The translations under genes and the position numbers were made by a program. Below, piece after piece: positions 1 to 10,892 of a stretch of DNA of 64,000 bases. Every line of letters begins with the position of its first letter. Positions within the stretch are counted from its first letter, which is position 1. The notes below the pieces were generated by a model. The model was not told the DNA's origin. It made no database searches and worked only from the letters and a program-made list of their open reading frames with translations. Source of the stretch: Siphonodentalium dalli (taxonomy: Eukaryota > Mollusca > Scaphopoda > Gadilida > Siphonodentaliidae); contig CP136069.1 in NCBI GenBank assembly GCA_032622095.1, positions 202,974,690 through 203,038,689 on the forward strand. The letters run 5' to 3'.

Positions 1-98
1 ATTTAATCGTATTTTATGTCATAGATTGTTATTAAAACAATATATCAAGGAACTATAAAAAAAATAATCAGTGACTCGAATATTAGATGGGCCTTTAA
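1..98 (+). mobile_element. End of a MITE of the GGCCCACTTAATTTTCGA family
   Basis: The last 30 bases (about 69-98) are the family's terminal sequence, ending in gggcctttaa. The same subterminal stretch (tttatgtcat, ttgttattaaaac, atatcaa) occurs at 7237-7365 and 38920-39010. The left part of this copy is outside the window. No coding potential is expected; this is a short non-autonomous element. Confidence 0.6.
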
Positions 99-222
99 TT
101 AACCAGGTTTAGCCAAAGGTACGTGTAACTTGTAACGTGTGTTACTATGGTATTACTATGGATGTTTACGGCGCCAAAGCTGAATGTTTATTGATATCGG
201 CCCGTCTTGTAGCTTCAGTTGG

Positions 223-819
223 AATTTAAATCCGACGGTCCATTATTTCAATAAACATCGGACCGACCACGTAACGAAACTAATTTAAATCCGACGGTCC
301 ATTATTTCAATAAACATCGGACCGACCACGTAACGAAACTAATTTAAATCCGACGGTCCATTATTTCAATAAACGTCAGACCGACCACGTAACGAAACTA
401 ATTTAAATCCGACGGTCCATTATTTCAATAAACGTCAGACCGACCACGTAACGAAACTAATTTAAATCCGACGGTCCATTATTTCAATAAACGTCAGACC
501 GACCACGTAACGAAACTAATTTAAATCCGACGGTCCATTATTTCAATAAACATCGGACCGACCACGTAACGAAACTAATTTAAATCCGACGGTCCATTAT
601 TTCAATAAACGTCAGACCGACCACGTAACGAAACTAATTTAAATCCGACGGTGCATTATTTCAATAAACGTCAGACCGACCACGTAACGAAACTAATTTA
701 AATCCGACGGTCCATTATTTCAATAAACGTCAGACCGACCACGTAACGAAACTAATTTAAATCCGACGGTCCATTATTGAATAAAAGTCGGACCGACCAC
801 GTAACGAAACTAATTTAAA
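223..819 (+). repeat. 59-bp tandem array (10 units)
   Basis: About ten copies of a 59-bp unit containing aatttaaatccgacggtcc and gaccgaccacgtaacgaaac. Two unit types differ at the middle (aaacatcggac or aaacgtcagac), and the last unit has a 2-bp-shorter variant. The partner array in unit B also has ten units, with the variants in another order. No open frame or RNA fold was recognised. Confidence 0.9.
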
Positions 820-1115
820 GACTCGCGGGAAATTCCCGCAGCATGACGTCATGAGGTTCTAAATACCGATACGGATAATTTATGCATGCATGTCATGCAA
901 TCATTCCTGTTTCAGAACATTTGCGACAGTTGTTATGATATTATACCGTAGGCATAATTATGTTACAATATGTAACTTGGGATAGTCGCGTGCATGAACA
1001 AATTCTCATTGTTATTATAGAAATGTAATGGTTTTGTTTCTCTTGTCACTGCATGTAGGCGCAGGAGTACTTTATTTCACTAAGAACTGTATTTTTACCC
1101 CCCCCCCCCCCCCGC
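820..1115. other. Non-coding block shared with unit B
   Basis: This block is shared with 42840-43230. It contains a short palindromic GC stretch after the 59-bp array, a C tract at 1099-1113 and no supported gene. Confidence 0.6.
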
Positions 1116-1911
1116 CCAACATATATATTTTGAAGACCTCTGTTTGTCTGTCTGTCTGTCTGTATGTCTGTCATTAATACAAATCTACGATTCTCGACCG
1201 ATCGGGACGAAACTTGGTACGTGTGTGTAGTTTGACCAGGCGGTCGTCGTTGTCGTATTGGCGAGCCCGTGCGACGCCAGCTTCGTGCATGCGCAGACGA
1301 GATCTCGGAAACGGGTGGAGCTATCGACTTGAAATTTGGTGTGTGAATGTATCTTGCCCCGGATACGAATTTTATCGGGTCGCCGAGCCCGTGCGACGCC
1401 AGCTTCGCGCATGCACAGACCAGATCTCGGAAACGGGTGGAGCTATCGACTTGAAATTTGGTATGTGAATGTATCTTGCCCCGGATACGAATTTTATCGG
1501 GTCGCCGAGCCCGTGCGACGCCAGCTTCGCGCATGCGCAGACCAGATCTTGGAAACGGGTGGAGCTATCGACTTGAAATTTGGTATGTGAATGTATCTTG
1601 CCCCGGATACGAATTTTATCGGGTCGCCGAGCCCGTGCGACGCCAGCTTCGCGCATGCGCAGACCAGATCTCGGAAGCTCGGCGACCCCAGATTCGCGCA
1701 TGCGCAGACCAGATCTCGGAAACGGGTGGAGCTATCGACTTTAAATTTGCTATGTGAATGTATCTTGCCTCGGATACGAATTTTATCGGGTCGCCGAGCC
1801 CGTGCGACGCCAGCTTCGCGCATGCGCAGACCAGATCTCGGAAACGGGTGGAGCTATCGACTTGAAATTTGGTTTTTGAATAGCCCGGACAACGTCGGGC
1901 TCATCGGCTAG
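1116..1911 (+). mobile_element. Helitron-like non-autonomous element with internal ~122-bp minisatellite
   Basis: The right end has a GC hairpin (AGCCCG...CGGGCT at 1882-1901) followed after a few bases by CTAG and then T. This is the hairpin-CTRR-T layout of Helitron 3' ends. Inside is a TGTC microsatellite (about 1141-1175) and four to five copies of a roughly 122-bp unit with gagctatcgacttgaaattt and ccccggatacgaattttatc. The repeats are open in several frames only because they are repeated. The 5' terminus is not certain. No Rep or helicase sequence is present. Confidence 0.55.
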
Positions 1912-2310
1912 TCTCATATATATTTTGAAGACCTCTGTTTGACTGTATGTCTGTCTGTCTGTCTGTATGTCTGTATGTCTGTCATTTATACAAATCTACG
2001 ATTCTCGACCGATCGGGACGAAACTTGGTACGTGTGTGTAGTTTGACAAGGCGGTGGACGTTGTCGTATTGGCGAGCCCATGCGGCGCCCGTGCAGCGCA
2101 TGCGCAGACGATATCTCGGAAACGGGTGGAGCTATCGACTTGAAATTTGGTATGTGAATGTATCTTGCCCCGGATACGAAGTTTATCGGGTCGCCGAGCC
2201 CGTGCGACGCCAGCTTCGCGCATGCGCAGACCAGATCTCGGAAACGGGTAGAGCTATCGACTTGAAATTTGGTTTTTGAATAGCCCGGACAACGCCGGGC
2301 TCATCGGCTA

Positions 2311-2311
<1 letters not shown>
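1912..2311 (+). mobile_element. Second Helitron-like element, head-to-tail
   Basis: It begins TCTCATATATATTTTGAAG directly after the CTAG of the previous element and has the same body: a TGTC/TATG microsatellite at about 1940-1985, gatcgggacgaaacttggta, and one and a half minisatellite units. It ends in the same hairpin and CTAG at 2308-2311, followed by T. The direct abutment fits either insertion of one copy at the end of another or rolling-circle tandem products. Confidence 0.55.

Positions 2312-2347
<36 letters not shown>
2310..2347. repeat. (TA)n microsatellite
   Basis: A nearly pure TA dinucleotide run immediately after the second Helitron-like end. Confidence 0.95.
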
Positions 2348-2350
<3 letters not shown>

Positions 2351-2525
2351 TTATAGATATCCGCCCAACTTGTAACTAAACGTGTTGTAACATGGGCCAG
2401 GGTCTTGTAATAATGCGTTCTGGTTGGCGTGGACAATGCCTTGTCCGGAAAAATATATATGGGGATTCTTAGATCTTGATCTGTAATCTGTTCTAAATTG
2501 AGTCTGTGCCATGGCTTGAGTCCCC

Positions 2526-2632
2526 GAAACCCTCGCAGGACTATCAATATGGGGCCACAGTGAAACCCTCATAGGACTGTCAATATGGGGCCACGGTGAA
2601 ACCCTAGTAGGACTATCAATATGGGGCCACAT
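2526..2632 (+). repeat. 36-bp tandem repeat, 3 units
   Basis: Three copies of a 36-bp unit with aggactatcaatatggggcc. Unit B has two copies at 43387-43458. Confidence 0.9.
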
Positions 2633-3200
2633 AGTATTTCCAAATAACAACAGACAACCTGGTGTAAAACGATTTTATTTATTCAAACACTCTCCACGTT
2701 TCCACAGAATGATTCCAGAATAAAGTGAAATAATATGTCACCGAAGTATTTCTTGGGACTCTTTCTGGTGAAAATGGGCTAAAATCCCACTTAGCTAAGT
2801 CGTTCAAATTCCAGTTGAAGTGCGTACGAGATTGGTTTGGATTTGTTTATGTAACAATCCAACCCTTTCGCATGATGCACCGCAAAAGCAACATTAAAAG
2901 CGACCCGAAAAGAGACCCCCCCCCCCCCCGAAAACCAACCCGGTAAAAGATCAACCCGAAATCCAACCCTATGCTTTGAAACTAAAGACCCGTATACCTT
3001 AGTAACCACGTGCGCATCGGACCGGAAGTTAGGCGGCGAAACGTGCATAACGAAAATGTGAATAGAAAATATATGATCATAAATACTTTGCCGATAAAAT
3101 ACGATAAACAATTAGTGATATTTGAATAATAGTTGGATTAATATGTAGACAATGAATCAGTCTCCCACAAACTCCATTTGTTATGAAAACATGAAATTTG
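2633..3200. other. Shared non-coding block with C tract
   Basis: This block is colinear with 43459-43635 and 44970-45306 in unit B. It includes a C tract at about 2916-2928. No coding sequence is supported. In B the block is split by the 43793-44969 element. Confidence 0.6.
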
Positions 3201-3697
3201 ATGGAGGTATCTACGGAGCTCGGGATGGGGGTATCTACGGAGCCCGGGATGGGGGTATCTACGGAGCCCGGGTGGGGGTATCTACGGAGCCCGGGATGGG
3301 GGTATCTACGGAGCCCGGGATGGAGGTATCTACGGAGCCCGGGATGGGTGTATCTACGGAGCCCGGGATGGGGGTATCTACAGAGCCCGGGATGGAGGTA
3401 TCTACGGAGCCCGGGATGGGGGTATCTACGGAGCCCGGGATGGATGTATCTACGGAGCCCGGGATGTGGGTATCTACGGAGCCCGGGATGGAGGTATCTA
3501 CGGAGCCCGGGATGTGGGTATCTACGGAGCCCGGATGGGGGTATCTACGGATCCCGTGATGGGGGTATCTACGGAGCCCGGGATGGAGGTATCTACGGAG
3601 CCCAGGATGTTGGTATCTACGGAGCCCGGGATGGAGGTATCTACGGAGCCCGGGATGGAGGTATCTACGGAGCCCGGGATGGAGGTATCTACGAAAT
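3201..3697 (+). repeat. GC-rich 24-bp tandem array (~20 units)
   Basis: About twenty copies of a 24-bp unit, core ggtatctacggagcccggga. Since 24 is a multiple of three and the unit lacks stops, all three plus-strand frames stay open and give artificial octapeptide repeats. The array is followed at 3698-3870 by an AT-rich inverted-repeat region with repeated aacgaaataaga and its complement tcttatttcgtt. That region ends in cccgggcccgggctccgtag, which contains the unit's end in reverse orientation. It looks like an element whose terminal repeat has been amplified. Confidence 0.85.
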
Positions 3698-3870
3698 TTG
3701 ATTTCATTATGACGAAATAAGATTGTGTTATAACGAAATAAGATATCATTTTAATTAAATATTATTTCGGATATATCTAAATCTCCTTTTGTGATATCGA
3801 AATCTTATTTCGTGATAACGATATCTTATTTCGTTGACACCTCCCGGGCCCGGGCTCCGTAGGAATGCCT
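3698..3870. repeat. AT-rich inverted-repeat region ending in an inverted 24-bp unit end
   Basis: It holds several gacgaaataagat / atcttatttcgtt motifs in both orientations, then cccgggcccgggctccgtag at 3843-3862. It is conserved at 45720-45940. Together with the 24-bp array it forms a fold-back-like unit. Confidence 0.65.
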
Positions 3871-4640
3871 ACCAGATGGTGTTTGTATTTTATTGGGAAA
3901 GCTTCCACAGATGTCAAGATCACATAATCTTAAATCAGATTGAACATTTTCAATTTGGCCTTTGAAACACATCAGCAGTCTCAGCACTGAAGCCTGTGTG
4001 AAATATTCACACCGATGTAACCTAAAAGTATGTCCGCAAAATAGTGCATTTATAATTATTCGATGTGACAACTGGAGATATGCACGAACGTGTGCACGTA
4101 CATCGCGTAATAACCGCTATATAACGTCCGGGTCGCCTATAGGATCGCTGTATTTGTTTTTTTACTGGTTTAACCCGCTCATCAATGTTAATAAGACAAT
4201 CCTCTGACGGCTTCTATAGCCAAGTTATAATTTTATTGAATGTGCAGGATGTGTTTGCCAATAAAAGTGCATCAAATATTTACAAAGTACTTTCTAGTAT
4301 AGATCGTATTACTATGGGTATAATCAAAAAGAAAGTACATCAAATGTTTATAAAGTACACAGTCATGTATTTGAACAGTACGGCAGCGTAGAACCGCCAC
4401 TTTGCTATGAATTGTCCGCATACGAAAACCTTCGCATCACTGAGTTGTTTCGCAGCAATAGGCGAGTATATAACTGATTTCCATAGAATGACAGAAGACA
4501 ATATATTTCATTTCATTTTATAATGGAAAATAGGCATATTGTCACCATAAATATCAAATGCGACAATTTGTCCTTCTTTTAAAAGCGGCAGCGTTTATCA
4601 ATAGCATAATAATTATATATATATATTTATTATCCTCCAC
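3871..4640. other. Non-coding block, partly shared with unit B
   Basis: 3871-4040 matches 45941-46105, and 4045-4390 matches 48130-48390 plus 48830-49010. In unit B about 2 kb is inserted between these parts. Short open frames here do not resemble any protein I know. Confidence 0.5.
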
Positions 4641-5858
4641 TTAGCTTATTTGATTAATCAACTTACTGTCTTGAATAATCAACTTATCTATCTTGATTAA
4701 TCAACTTACTATCTTGGTTAATCAACATATCTATCTTGATTAATCAACTTACTATCTTGAATAATCAACTTACTATCTTGATTAATCAACTTAGTTATCT
4801 TGAATAATCAACTTATCTTTCATGATTAATCAACTTACTATCTTGAATATTCAACTTATCTATCTTGATTAATCAACTTATTTATCTTGATTAATCAACT
4901 TACTATCTTGAATATTCAACTTATCTATCTTGATTAATCAACCTACTATCTTGATTAATCAATCAACTTATGTATCCTGAATAATCAACTTATCTATCTT
5001 GATTAATAAACTTACTATCTTGATTAATAAACTTATCTATCTTGATTAATCAACTTATCTACCTTGATTAATCAACTTAGCTCTCTTGAATAATCAACTT
5101 ACTATCTTGAATAATCAACTTATATATCTTGATTAATAAACTTACTATCTTGAATAATCAACTTATATATCTTGATTAATAAACTTCCTATCTTGAATAA
5201 TCAACTTATATATCTTGATTAATAAACTTACTATCTTGAATAATCAACTTATCTATCTTGATTAATCAACCTACTATCTTGAATAATCAACCTACTATCT
5301 TGATTAATCAACTTACTATCTTGATTAATCAACCTACTATCTTGATTAATCAATCAACTTATGTATCCTGAATAATCAACATATCTATCTTGATTAATAA
5401 ACTTACTATCTTGATTAATAAACTTAGCTCTCTTGATTAATAAACTTATCTACCTTGATTAATCAACTTAGCTATCTTGAATAATCAACTTACTATCTTG
5501 AATAATCAACTTATATATCTTGATTAATAAACTTACTATCTTGAATAATAAACGTATATATCTTGATTAATAAACTTACTATCTTGAATAATCAACTTAT
5601 CTATCTTGATTAATCAACTTAGCTTATTTGATTAATCAACTTACTATCTTGAATAATCAACTTACTATCTTGATTAATCAACTTACTATCTTGAATAATC
5701 AACTTATATATCATGATTAATCAACTTACTATATTGAATAATCAACTTATATATCTTGATTAATAAACTTATCTATTATGATTAATCAACTTACTATCTT
5801 GATTAATCAACTTAGCTAGCATGATTAATCAACTCAGCTACCATATATCTGGATTAAT
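4641..5858 (+). repeat. TTGATTAATCAA minisatellite, long allele
   Basis: A degenerate array of about 55 units of 20-24 bp (cttactatc or cttatctatc plus ttgattaatcaa / ttgaataatcaa). The core TTGATTAATCAA is a perfect 12-bp palindrome, so either strand folds or can bind a symmetric protein. The unit B counterpart (49013-49353) has only about 15 units. Confidence 0.92.
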
Positions 5859-5950
5859 CAACTTAATGATATATGCATGGTAGCTTGAATTGTTGAATTG
5901 AATTGCATGGATGCGTCATTTTGAGTTTGAATCCAATTGAACTAAAACAG

Positions 5951-6065
5951 TTCGTGATCACGCCTCAATGGTTACAAACAATTCGTGATCACGCCTCAAT
6001 GGTTACAAACAATTCGTGATCATGCCTCAATGGTTACAAACAGTTCGTGATCGCGCCTCAGTGGT
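5951..6065 (+). repeat. 31-bp tandem repeat, 4 units
   Basis: Four copies of ttcgtgatcacgcctcaatg plus 11 bp, with a palindromic gtgatcac core. Unit B has two. Confidence 0.9.
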
Positions 6066-6542
6066 GTATGTTCTGACGAGTGCCCAGTTCAGCCTGGACT
6101 ACAGAACGATATTTGCAGAAATTGACCCATAATCTGATATACATATGATCACCAATCGTTAATAGTATGAAAGAAACACAATACAAGTATGAATAATTTA
6201 TATCGAGCCAGTCGCCATACAATGTACAACACACATACTCATCTGAATAATCCATATCCGCCATATTGGATTGTCTACTCCGTTTTCTACTCCGTTTTCT
6301 ATTCCAATGGTTGTACACTGTGATATAGGAATCACTAAACGTGTATATACTACAAGAAAACCATAGTCAGAAATGGTAACCCCACCAAGATCATATTATT
6401 AGCCATAAATAGAAATTATAATATAATTATAATATAAACTAGCTTTCCAATTCCATCTGGGAAATTTGGATACTTCCATATATCAAGTTTTCCTGTTTCT
6501 CGTGTTATACATTACATTATTCAAACTGTCTTTTTTATTACA
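6066..6542. other. Shared non-coding block
   Basis: 6066-6320 matches 49497-49745. The later part, with agtcagaaatggtaac, resembles 63155-63200. No gene is supported. Confidence 0.5.
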
Positions 6543-7125
6543 CTAGCTGGTGGGGCCGACATCGTCCGGGCATCTGATTTCCTGCGAAAGGCGCGATTTG
6601 ACCTTGAATTGACTATTTTGAAGGTCAGGTCGGGGTCATGATTTGACCCGTCTAAAACACTCCCCGGAGAAAAGTAGCCCTAGGTATCAAATTTCGTCGA
6701 AATCCGTCCGTTTTAACCGACTTGACCTTTAATTGACCATTTTGAAGGCGAAGATCAGGTCGGGGTCACGATTTGACCCGTCCAAAACACTCCCCTGACA
6801 AAAGTACTCATAGGTATCAAATTTCGTCGAAATCCATCCGTTTTACCCGATTTGACCTTTGATTGACCATATTGAAGGTCAAGGTCACACCGGGGCCATG
6901 ATTTGACCCGTTCAAAACACTTCCCGGAAAAAAGTATCCCTAAGTATCAAATTTCGTCGAAATCCGTCCATTTTTTCCGATTTGACCTTTGATTGACCAT
7001 TTTGAAGGTCAAGGTCACACCGGGGCCATGATTTGATCCGTCCAAAACACTTCCCGGACACAAGCACCCCTAAGTATCAAAGTTCGTCGGAATCTATGGA
7101 AAGTCGAAGGGAAAATATACTAGTT
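6543..7125 (-). mobile_element. Helitron-like non-autonomous element (minus orientation) with ~140-bp internal repeats
   Basis: Read on the minus strand, the element ends in a hairpin (GCCCGG...GTCGGGC-like, near 6552-6575) followed by CTAG and T at 6543-6546, as Helitron 3' ends do. The body is about four degenerate 140-bp units with tatcaaatttcgtcgaaatc and gatttgaccttt, each carrying a C-rich stretch. There is no Rep or helicase. The other terminus near 7125 is uncertain. Confidence 0.5.
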
Positions 7126-7236
7126 GCTAATTGCTAGTTGCTAGTTATACGACGCACGACTTGACGCGGTTTTTTCAAGGTGTTTCAGGGCGTTTCAAAC
7201 TAGGAGATAGAATTATTCTGCGTTTCAAATGGTGAT

Positions 7237-7365
7237 GAATTATAGTATTTTATTCATATTTTATGGCATAAATTGTTATTAAAACCGTATATACTATAAA
7301 AAAAATCGATGACTCGAAAATTAAGTGGGCCTTTAAAGTCAATACAAAGTCACAATTGCAGTTAG
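7237..7365 (+). mobile_element. Right-end fragment of the GGCCCACTTAATTTTCGA MITE family
   Basis: It contains ttgttattaaaaccgtata and then gactcgaaaattaagtgggc, the same end found at 69-98, 27825-27842, 38980-39010 and 44945-44969. Confidence 0.6.
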
Positions 7366-7721
7366 GTTTATCTCATACTCGTCTATTCAGCGATATTTTG
7401 CTACGCAGTTTGTTATAGCCTCCAGTATTCATTAAGCGTTTTAGCCCCACTGTTATAATCCGCCTTTAGCTGGCGTTTTCCTGCCTCTGAGATTATTGAG
7501 ATATTACGTCACACGTAATGACATTAAATCACATGGAAACATAACAATTGTGTGGGCTGCGTGGCGTGAATATGTATTGAGAAATAACGTCATACGTAAT
7601 GACATTAAATCTCAAGAAAACCCGCGAAAACAAAACAAAAGTTATTTCCTTCATAAAAAAGAATCTTCGTGATAATGAACCATCTCAATACTTTAGAATA
7701 TAGATTTAACCTTAAAATAAC

Positions 7722-7856
7722 AAAAACCTTCGGAATAGAGAACTTTCGGAATAGAGAACCTTCGGAATAGTGAACCTTCGGAATAGCGAACATTGATAAT
7801 AGAGAACCTTCGGAATAGTGGACCTTCGGAATAGCGAACCTTCGGAATAGAGACAT
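7722..7856 (-). repeat. ~15-bp tandem repeat (ccttcggaatagaga)
   Basis: About eight units of ccttcggaatagnga. The minus-strand open frame across it is a product of the repeat. Confidence 0.85.
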
Positions 7857-7864
7857 GCCCCCAA

Positions 7865-8165
7865 CATTCATATTATATACCCAGAGTTCAAAAGTATGGG
7901 CCCATAAATTTCTAAAATTGGCCCTTAAAATATTGAACCCCAAATTGGAGCCCGCGCAGAACAAAACTTAAGTCAACTGTACCTATGTCATGTCCCAATG
8001 CAGGAGGGTCCATATATACGCAACATTCATATTATATGCCAAGAATTCAAAGGTATGGGCCCATAAATATTTTCTAAGATTGGCCCTTAAAATATTGAAC
8101 CCCAAATTGGAGACCGTGCAGAAAAACCTAAGTCATCTATACCTGTGACATGTCCCATTGATTTT
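7865..8165 (+). repeat. Two direct copies of a ~155-bp segment
   Basis: 7865-7985 and 8023-8145 share cattcatattatat, gtatgggcccataaat and ttaaaatattgaacccc, separated by a short spacer. This is a local duplication without coding sequence. Confidence 0.75.
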
Positions 8166-9099
8166 GATTATAGTATAACTAGCAACCACGGCAGCAATTG
8201 ACAACTAGCATGTCCCCTTCAGCTTTCCATCTTTGATTATCACATGATCGCATGCTTTCCAAGTGGTGTTGTTTATAATATCAATATCAAGCACATGTGC
8301 TAATCTGTGTCGGACTATCGTGACTCTATCGGTACGGTTTACTCAAGTACGAGAATATCTATATACCCATAATGCATTCGCCCATTGGTTCACGGGTTAT
8401 TAAAATTTCCAAAACATCTTACACCGGTGGCGTAAATAAGTTAAAATATTGTTATTTGAATTTGATTTTAAGAATATTTCTCGATGCTTTGATTTTTCAA
8501 TGTTTATTAAACTTCGGTATCTTCTTGGATTAATCACACTTTTATCGGTAATTCCACTGTAACCGTAATGTTTACATATAATAATGGTTTTGACATAGGA
8601 AATCTCATTATTAGAGAGCTATCAATAGTGAAAATAAAAACAAAGTTAATATATTTGTTCATATACGTGTTGAGAATAGTTGTTTTTACAGACTGTTATG
8701 TTAGTTTCGTGAACCCACTTCGAAGGCCTTGAGTCCATTTAAAGTCGGACAAATTGTCTATCTTCGTGTTTGTATATATGGTAACCCGATAGATGGCAAA
8801 TATATTTTGACATTGAACAACGGATTAATAGCTACATGTTTTTTGTAGAAATGACAACGTCCGATTTGTTTTTTCTTGGAAAAGTTACGGGAATGGAATA
8901 CTTGAGTCAATTCACCGAAGTGGCTCGGGCACAAATCCCGTCATTGGATCCTTGGTTTTTCTTCTAAATTTTTCAACCCGGATGCATGCGGTTGTATAAG
9001 AATAGTCGTCTGCTGCGAATTCATTTCATTTCACAGTCCTGTTTTGATCGATTCCTTGACGAATTTAACAAGTGAGTTTTATTTTATGATAGGCCAAAA
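8166..9099. other. Non-coding block conserved between units
   Basis: 8420-9080 is colinear with 50440-51415, apart from insertions in B. Conservation alone does not show function, because both copies come from one duplication. No consistent coding frame was found on either strand. Confidence 0.5.
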
Positions 9100-9235
9100 C
9101 CACTCCTGGTTAAGTGGGCCTGCTAATTTACTATGATGTTGGTGGGTCCTACTGAATTGCTATGTTGGCCCGGGTGGGTCCTGTTAATATACTATAATGT
9201 TGGTGGGTCCTGCTGAATTGCTATGATGCTGGTAT
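9100..9235 (+). repeat. ~55-bp repeats with gtgggtcctgctgaattgct
   Basis: Three related copies of ggtgggtcctgctgaattgc within 135 bp. Unit B has fewer (51440-51510). Confidence 0.7.
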
Positions 9236-9889
9236 GGCAAACTGATACTGTTAAGTAATATACCGTTATTTTTTTCTAAGGTTGTCATTTTCACGGAATT
9301 TGGCTAATCTGAACGAATGTACGTAAAGTCATTATCTTTATAAAATATTAAAAGTCATTATGTTTATAAAATATTAAAATTTATGTCATTATGTTTATAA
9401 ATATTCAAAAGCATATATATTGTAAAATATTTTAATAATGACACTTTTGGTTGTTGTTTGTTTACCGATCATAAGTATTTTGCAAACACACTAGCAGTCA
9501 CGATTAAAGTATTGTCACGAATCTCTACTATAGCAGCGCCCGGAGGATCATATTCCACCAGTACAAATCCTGGGAACTGTTTGATGTTGTGACCAGGGGG
9601 GGGGGGGCAGGAAAAAAACTCTGAAATACAAGGTCCGGTGGGTGGGTGTTTAAGGATAATTTATGACTACTAAAATGATTTTAAATGGACCAATATAGAT
9701 CGAAGGGGACTCCTAGTTTCAATATTTACCAAATAAATGTTCTTATATAAGGAAAAAATTGCACTGAAAAAAATTATTTTCCATCAGTTCTAATTGTTAT
9801 TTTTAACATTCAATTATCGATGCCAACGTCAGCACATTTAATTCTTCTGATGCTTTAAATGGTATGAATATATAATAATTTCCTGTATT
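9236..9889. other. Shared non-coding block
   Basis: It matches 51515-52315. It contains a G tract at about 9596-9607 and cacgattaaagtattgtcac (present once here and repeated in unit B). No gene is supported. Confidence 0.5.
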
Positions 9890-9897
9890 ATTGTATG

Positions 9898-10007
9898 CAC
9901 AGGCCCCTGGGGAATAGCAGATATACCAATATATACTATACCAGTGTCACTGTTATAGTATATATATATATATTGGTATATATGTTGTTTATCCCCAGGG
10001 GCCTGTG
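9898..10007. mobile_element. 110-bp hAT-type MITE with 8-bp target duplication
   Basis: The terminal inverted repeats are CACAGGCCCCTGGGGA and its complement, and the inner part is also palindromic (ataccaatatata / tatatattggtat). It is flanked by attgtatg at 9890-9897 and 10008-10015, an 8-bp duplication typical of hAT elements. A related stretch at 52598-52632 has the same flanks joined with one attgtatg, which is an empty site. Confidence 0.85.
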
Positions 10008-10227
10008 ATTGTATGATGTTCATCAGTGGGTAGATGGGTCATGGATTACTGTGACCTAACGATATAATGGAAAGATGAGTAATTGAACATAAAATGCTAA
10101 TTATTACAAAACAAGTGTTTATCTTTGAGATGATAACATTTTATTTCGGGATTACTCTTTCTGTCACTTGCTCTTGTAATGTACTCCACTGCCCACTCCC
10201 CTAGCTCCAAACCCGAACTACCAGTAT

Positions 10228-10330
10228 GCACCGTCCCTATATACGTGCCTGCTTTATATATCATGGTAGTATAGATTTGTATCATGTATATACTACAATG
10301 ACATAAAGCAGGAACATATATACTATAGTA
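10228..10330. repeat. Imperfect hairpin (cctgctttat ... ataaagcagg)
   Basis: The arms around 10246-10272 and 10285-10312 are complementary (cctgctttata, tagtata / tatatacta, ataaagcagg). The hairpin is conserved at 52848-52925. It is probably another small MITE predating the duplication. Confidence 0.6.
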
Positions 10331-10892
10331 GTTACGGTGCATAATGTATGTGCGGGGGGGGTGGACGGTACGTGTGAAATACGCCATATATCTAAATAGC
10401 ACGGTGGGGAGTCAAGTTGTTTCCAGTTTGGTGAGTACCACACATTCAAAATGTGCAAACGCCCAAAAACATAATAAAAGAGGAACTGACACAAAACATT
10501 TTTACTGTTACGAGCATATGTAGTTTATTGTTAAAACAAGTTGATACCTTTTTTGTTCGGAAATACTCAGTTGTTTTCTATGACATTCTCACCAAAGTTG
10601 CCATGCAATCGGAGGTTATTTTCCTCGGCAAAATTTGGGACCCAGCCCATTATCCCATATTTGACACTTTTAAATGCTTTTTTTATTATTATTTTTTCAT
10701 TGGGAATAACATCCCAAATGTATTCCTTGTTCAATCTTGTTTCCAATCCTGTTCCACTATCTATTTCACAAGTCACTAAAATTGACTAATTATATGTGCC
10801 ATCCTACAATACCAATTAGTTTTCACCATTATTATTGATTATTGATAAAAAATAAATGGCGTGAAACAATTCTATCCCATTATGCTGCAATT
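10331..10892. other. Shared non-coding block
   Basis: It matches 52930-53225 and 53690-53962. In unit B about 450 bp is inserted in between. Open frames in both copies diverge and have no recognisable domain. Confidence 0.5.

Noticed and set aside
223-819. Array with regular units considered as a CRISPR
   Set aside because: Units are contiguous without unique spacers, and the context is eukaryotic; the same applies to the 119-bp, 54-bp and 36-bp arrays.
1046-2279. Several overlapping open frames of 75-160 codons on both strands
   Set aside because: They fall entirely in tandem repeats of the Helitron-like elements, are open in several frames at once, and encode the repeat unit.
3152-3749. 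Open frames with octapeptide repeats (GVSTEPGM, GIYGARDG)
   Set aside because: A 24-bp stop-free unit keeps all three frames open. There is no start context, signal peptide or non-repeat domain, and the unit B array varies in length and frame.
7605-7964. 119-codon minus-strand frame
   Set aside because: Half of it is the 15-bp ccttcggaatag repeat; the rest has no similarity that I recognise.
8690-8990. Block well conserved between units A and B, considered as an exon
   Set aside because: Both copies derive from one duplication, so similarity is expected. The plus and minus frames contain indels and stops that differ between copies.
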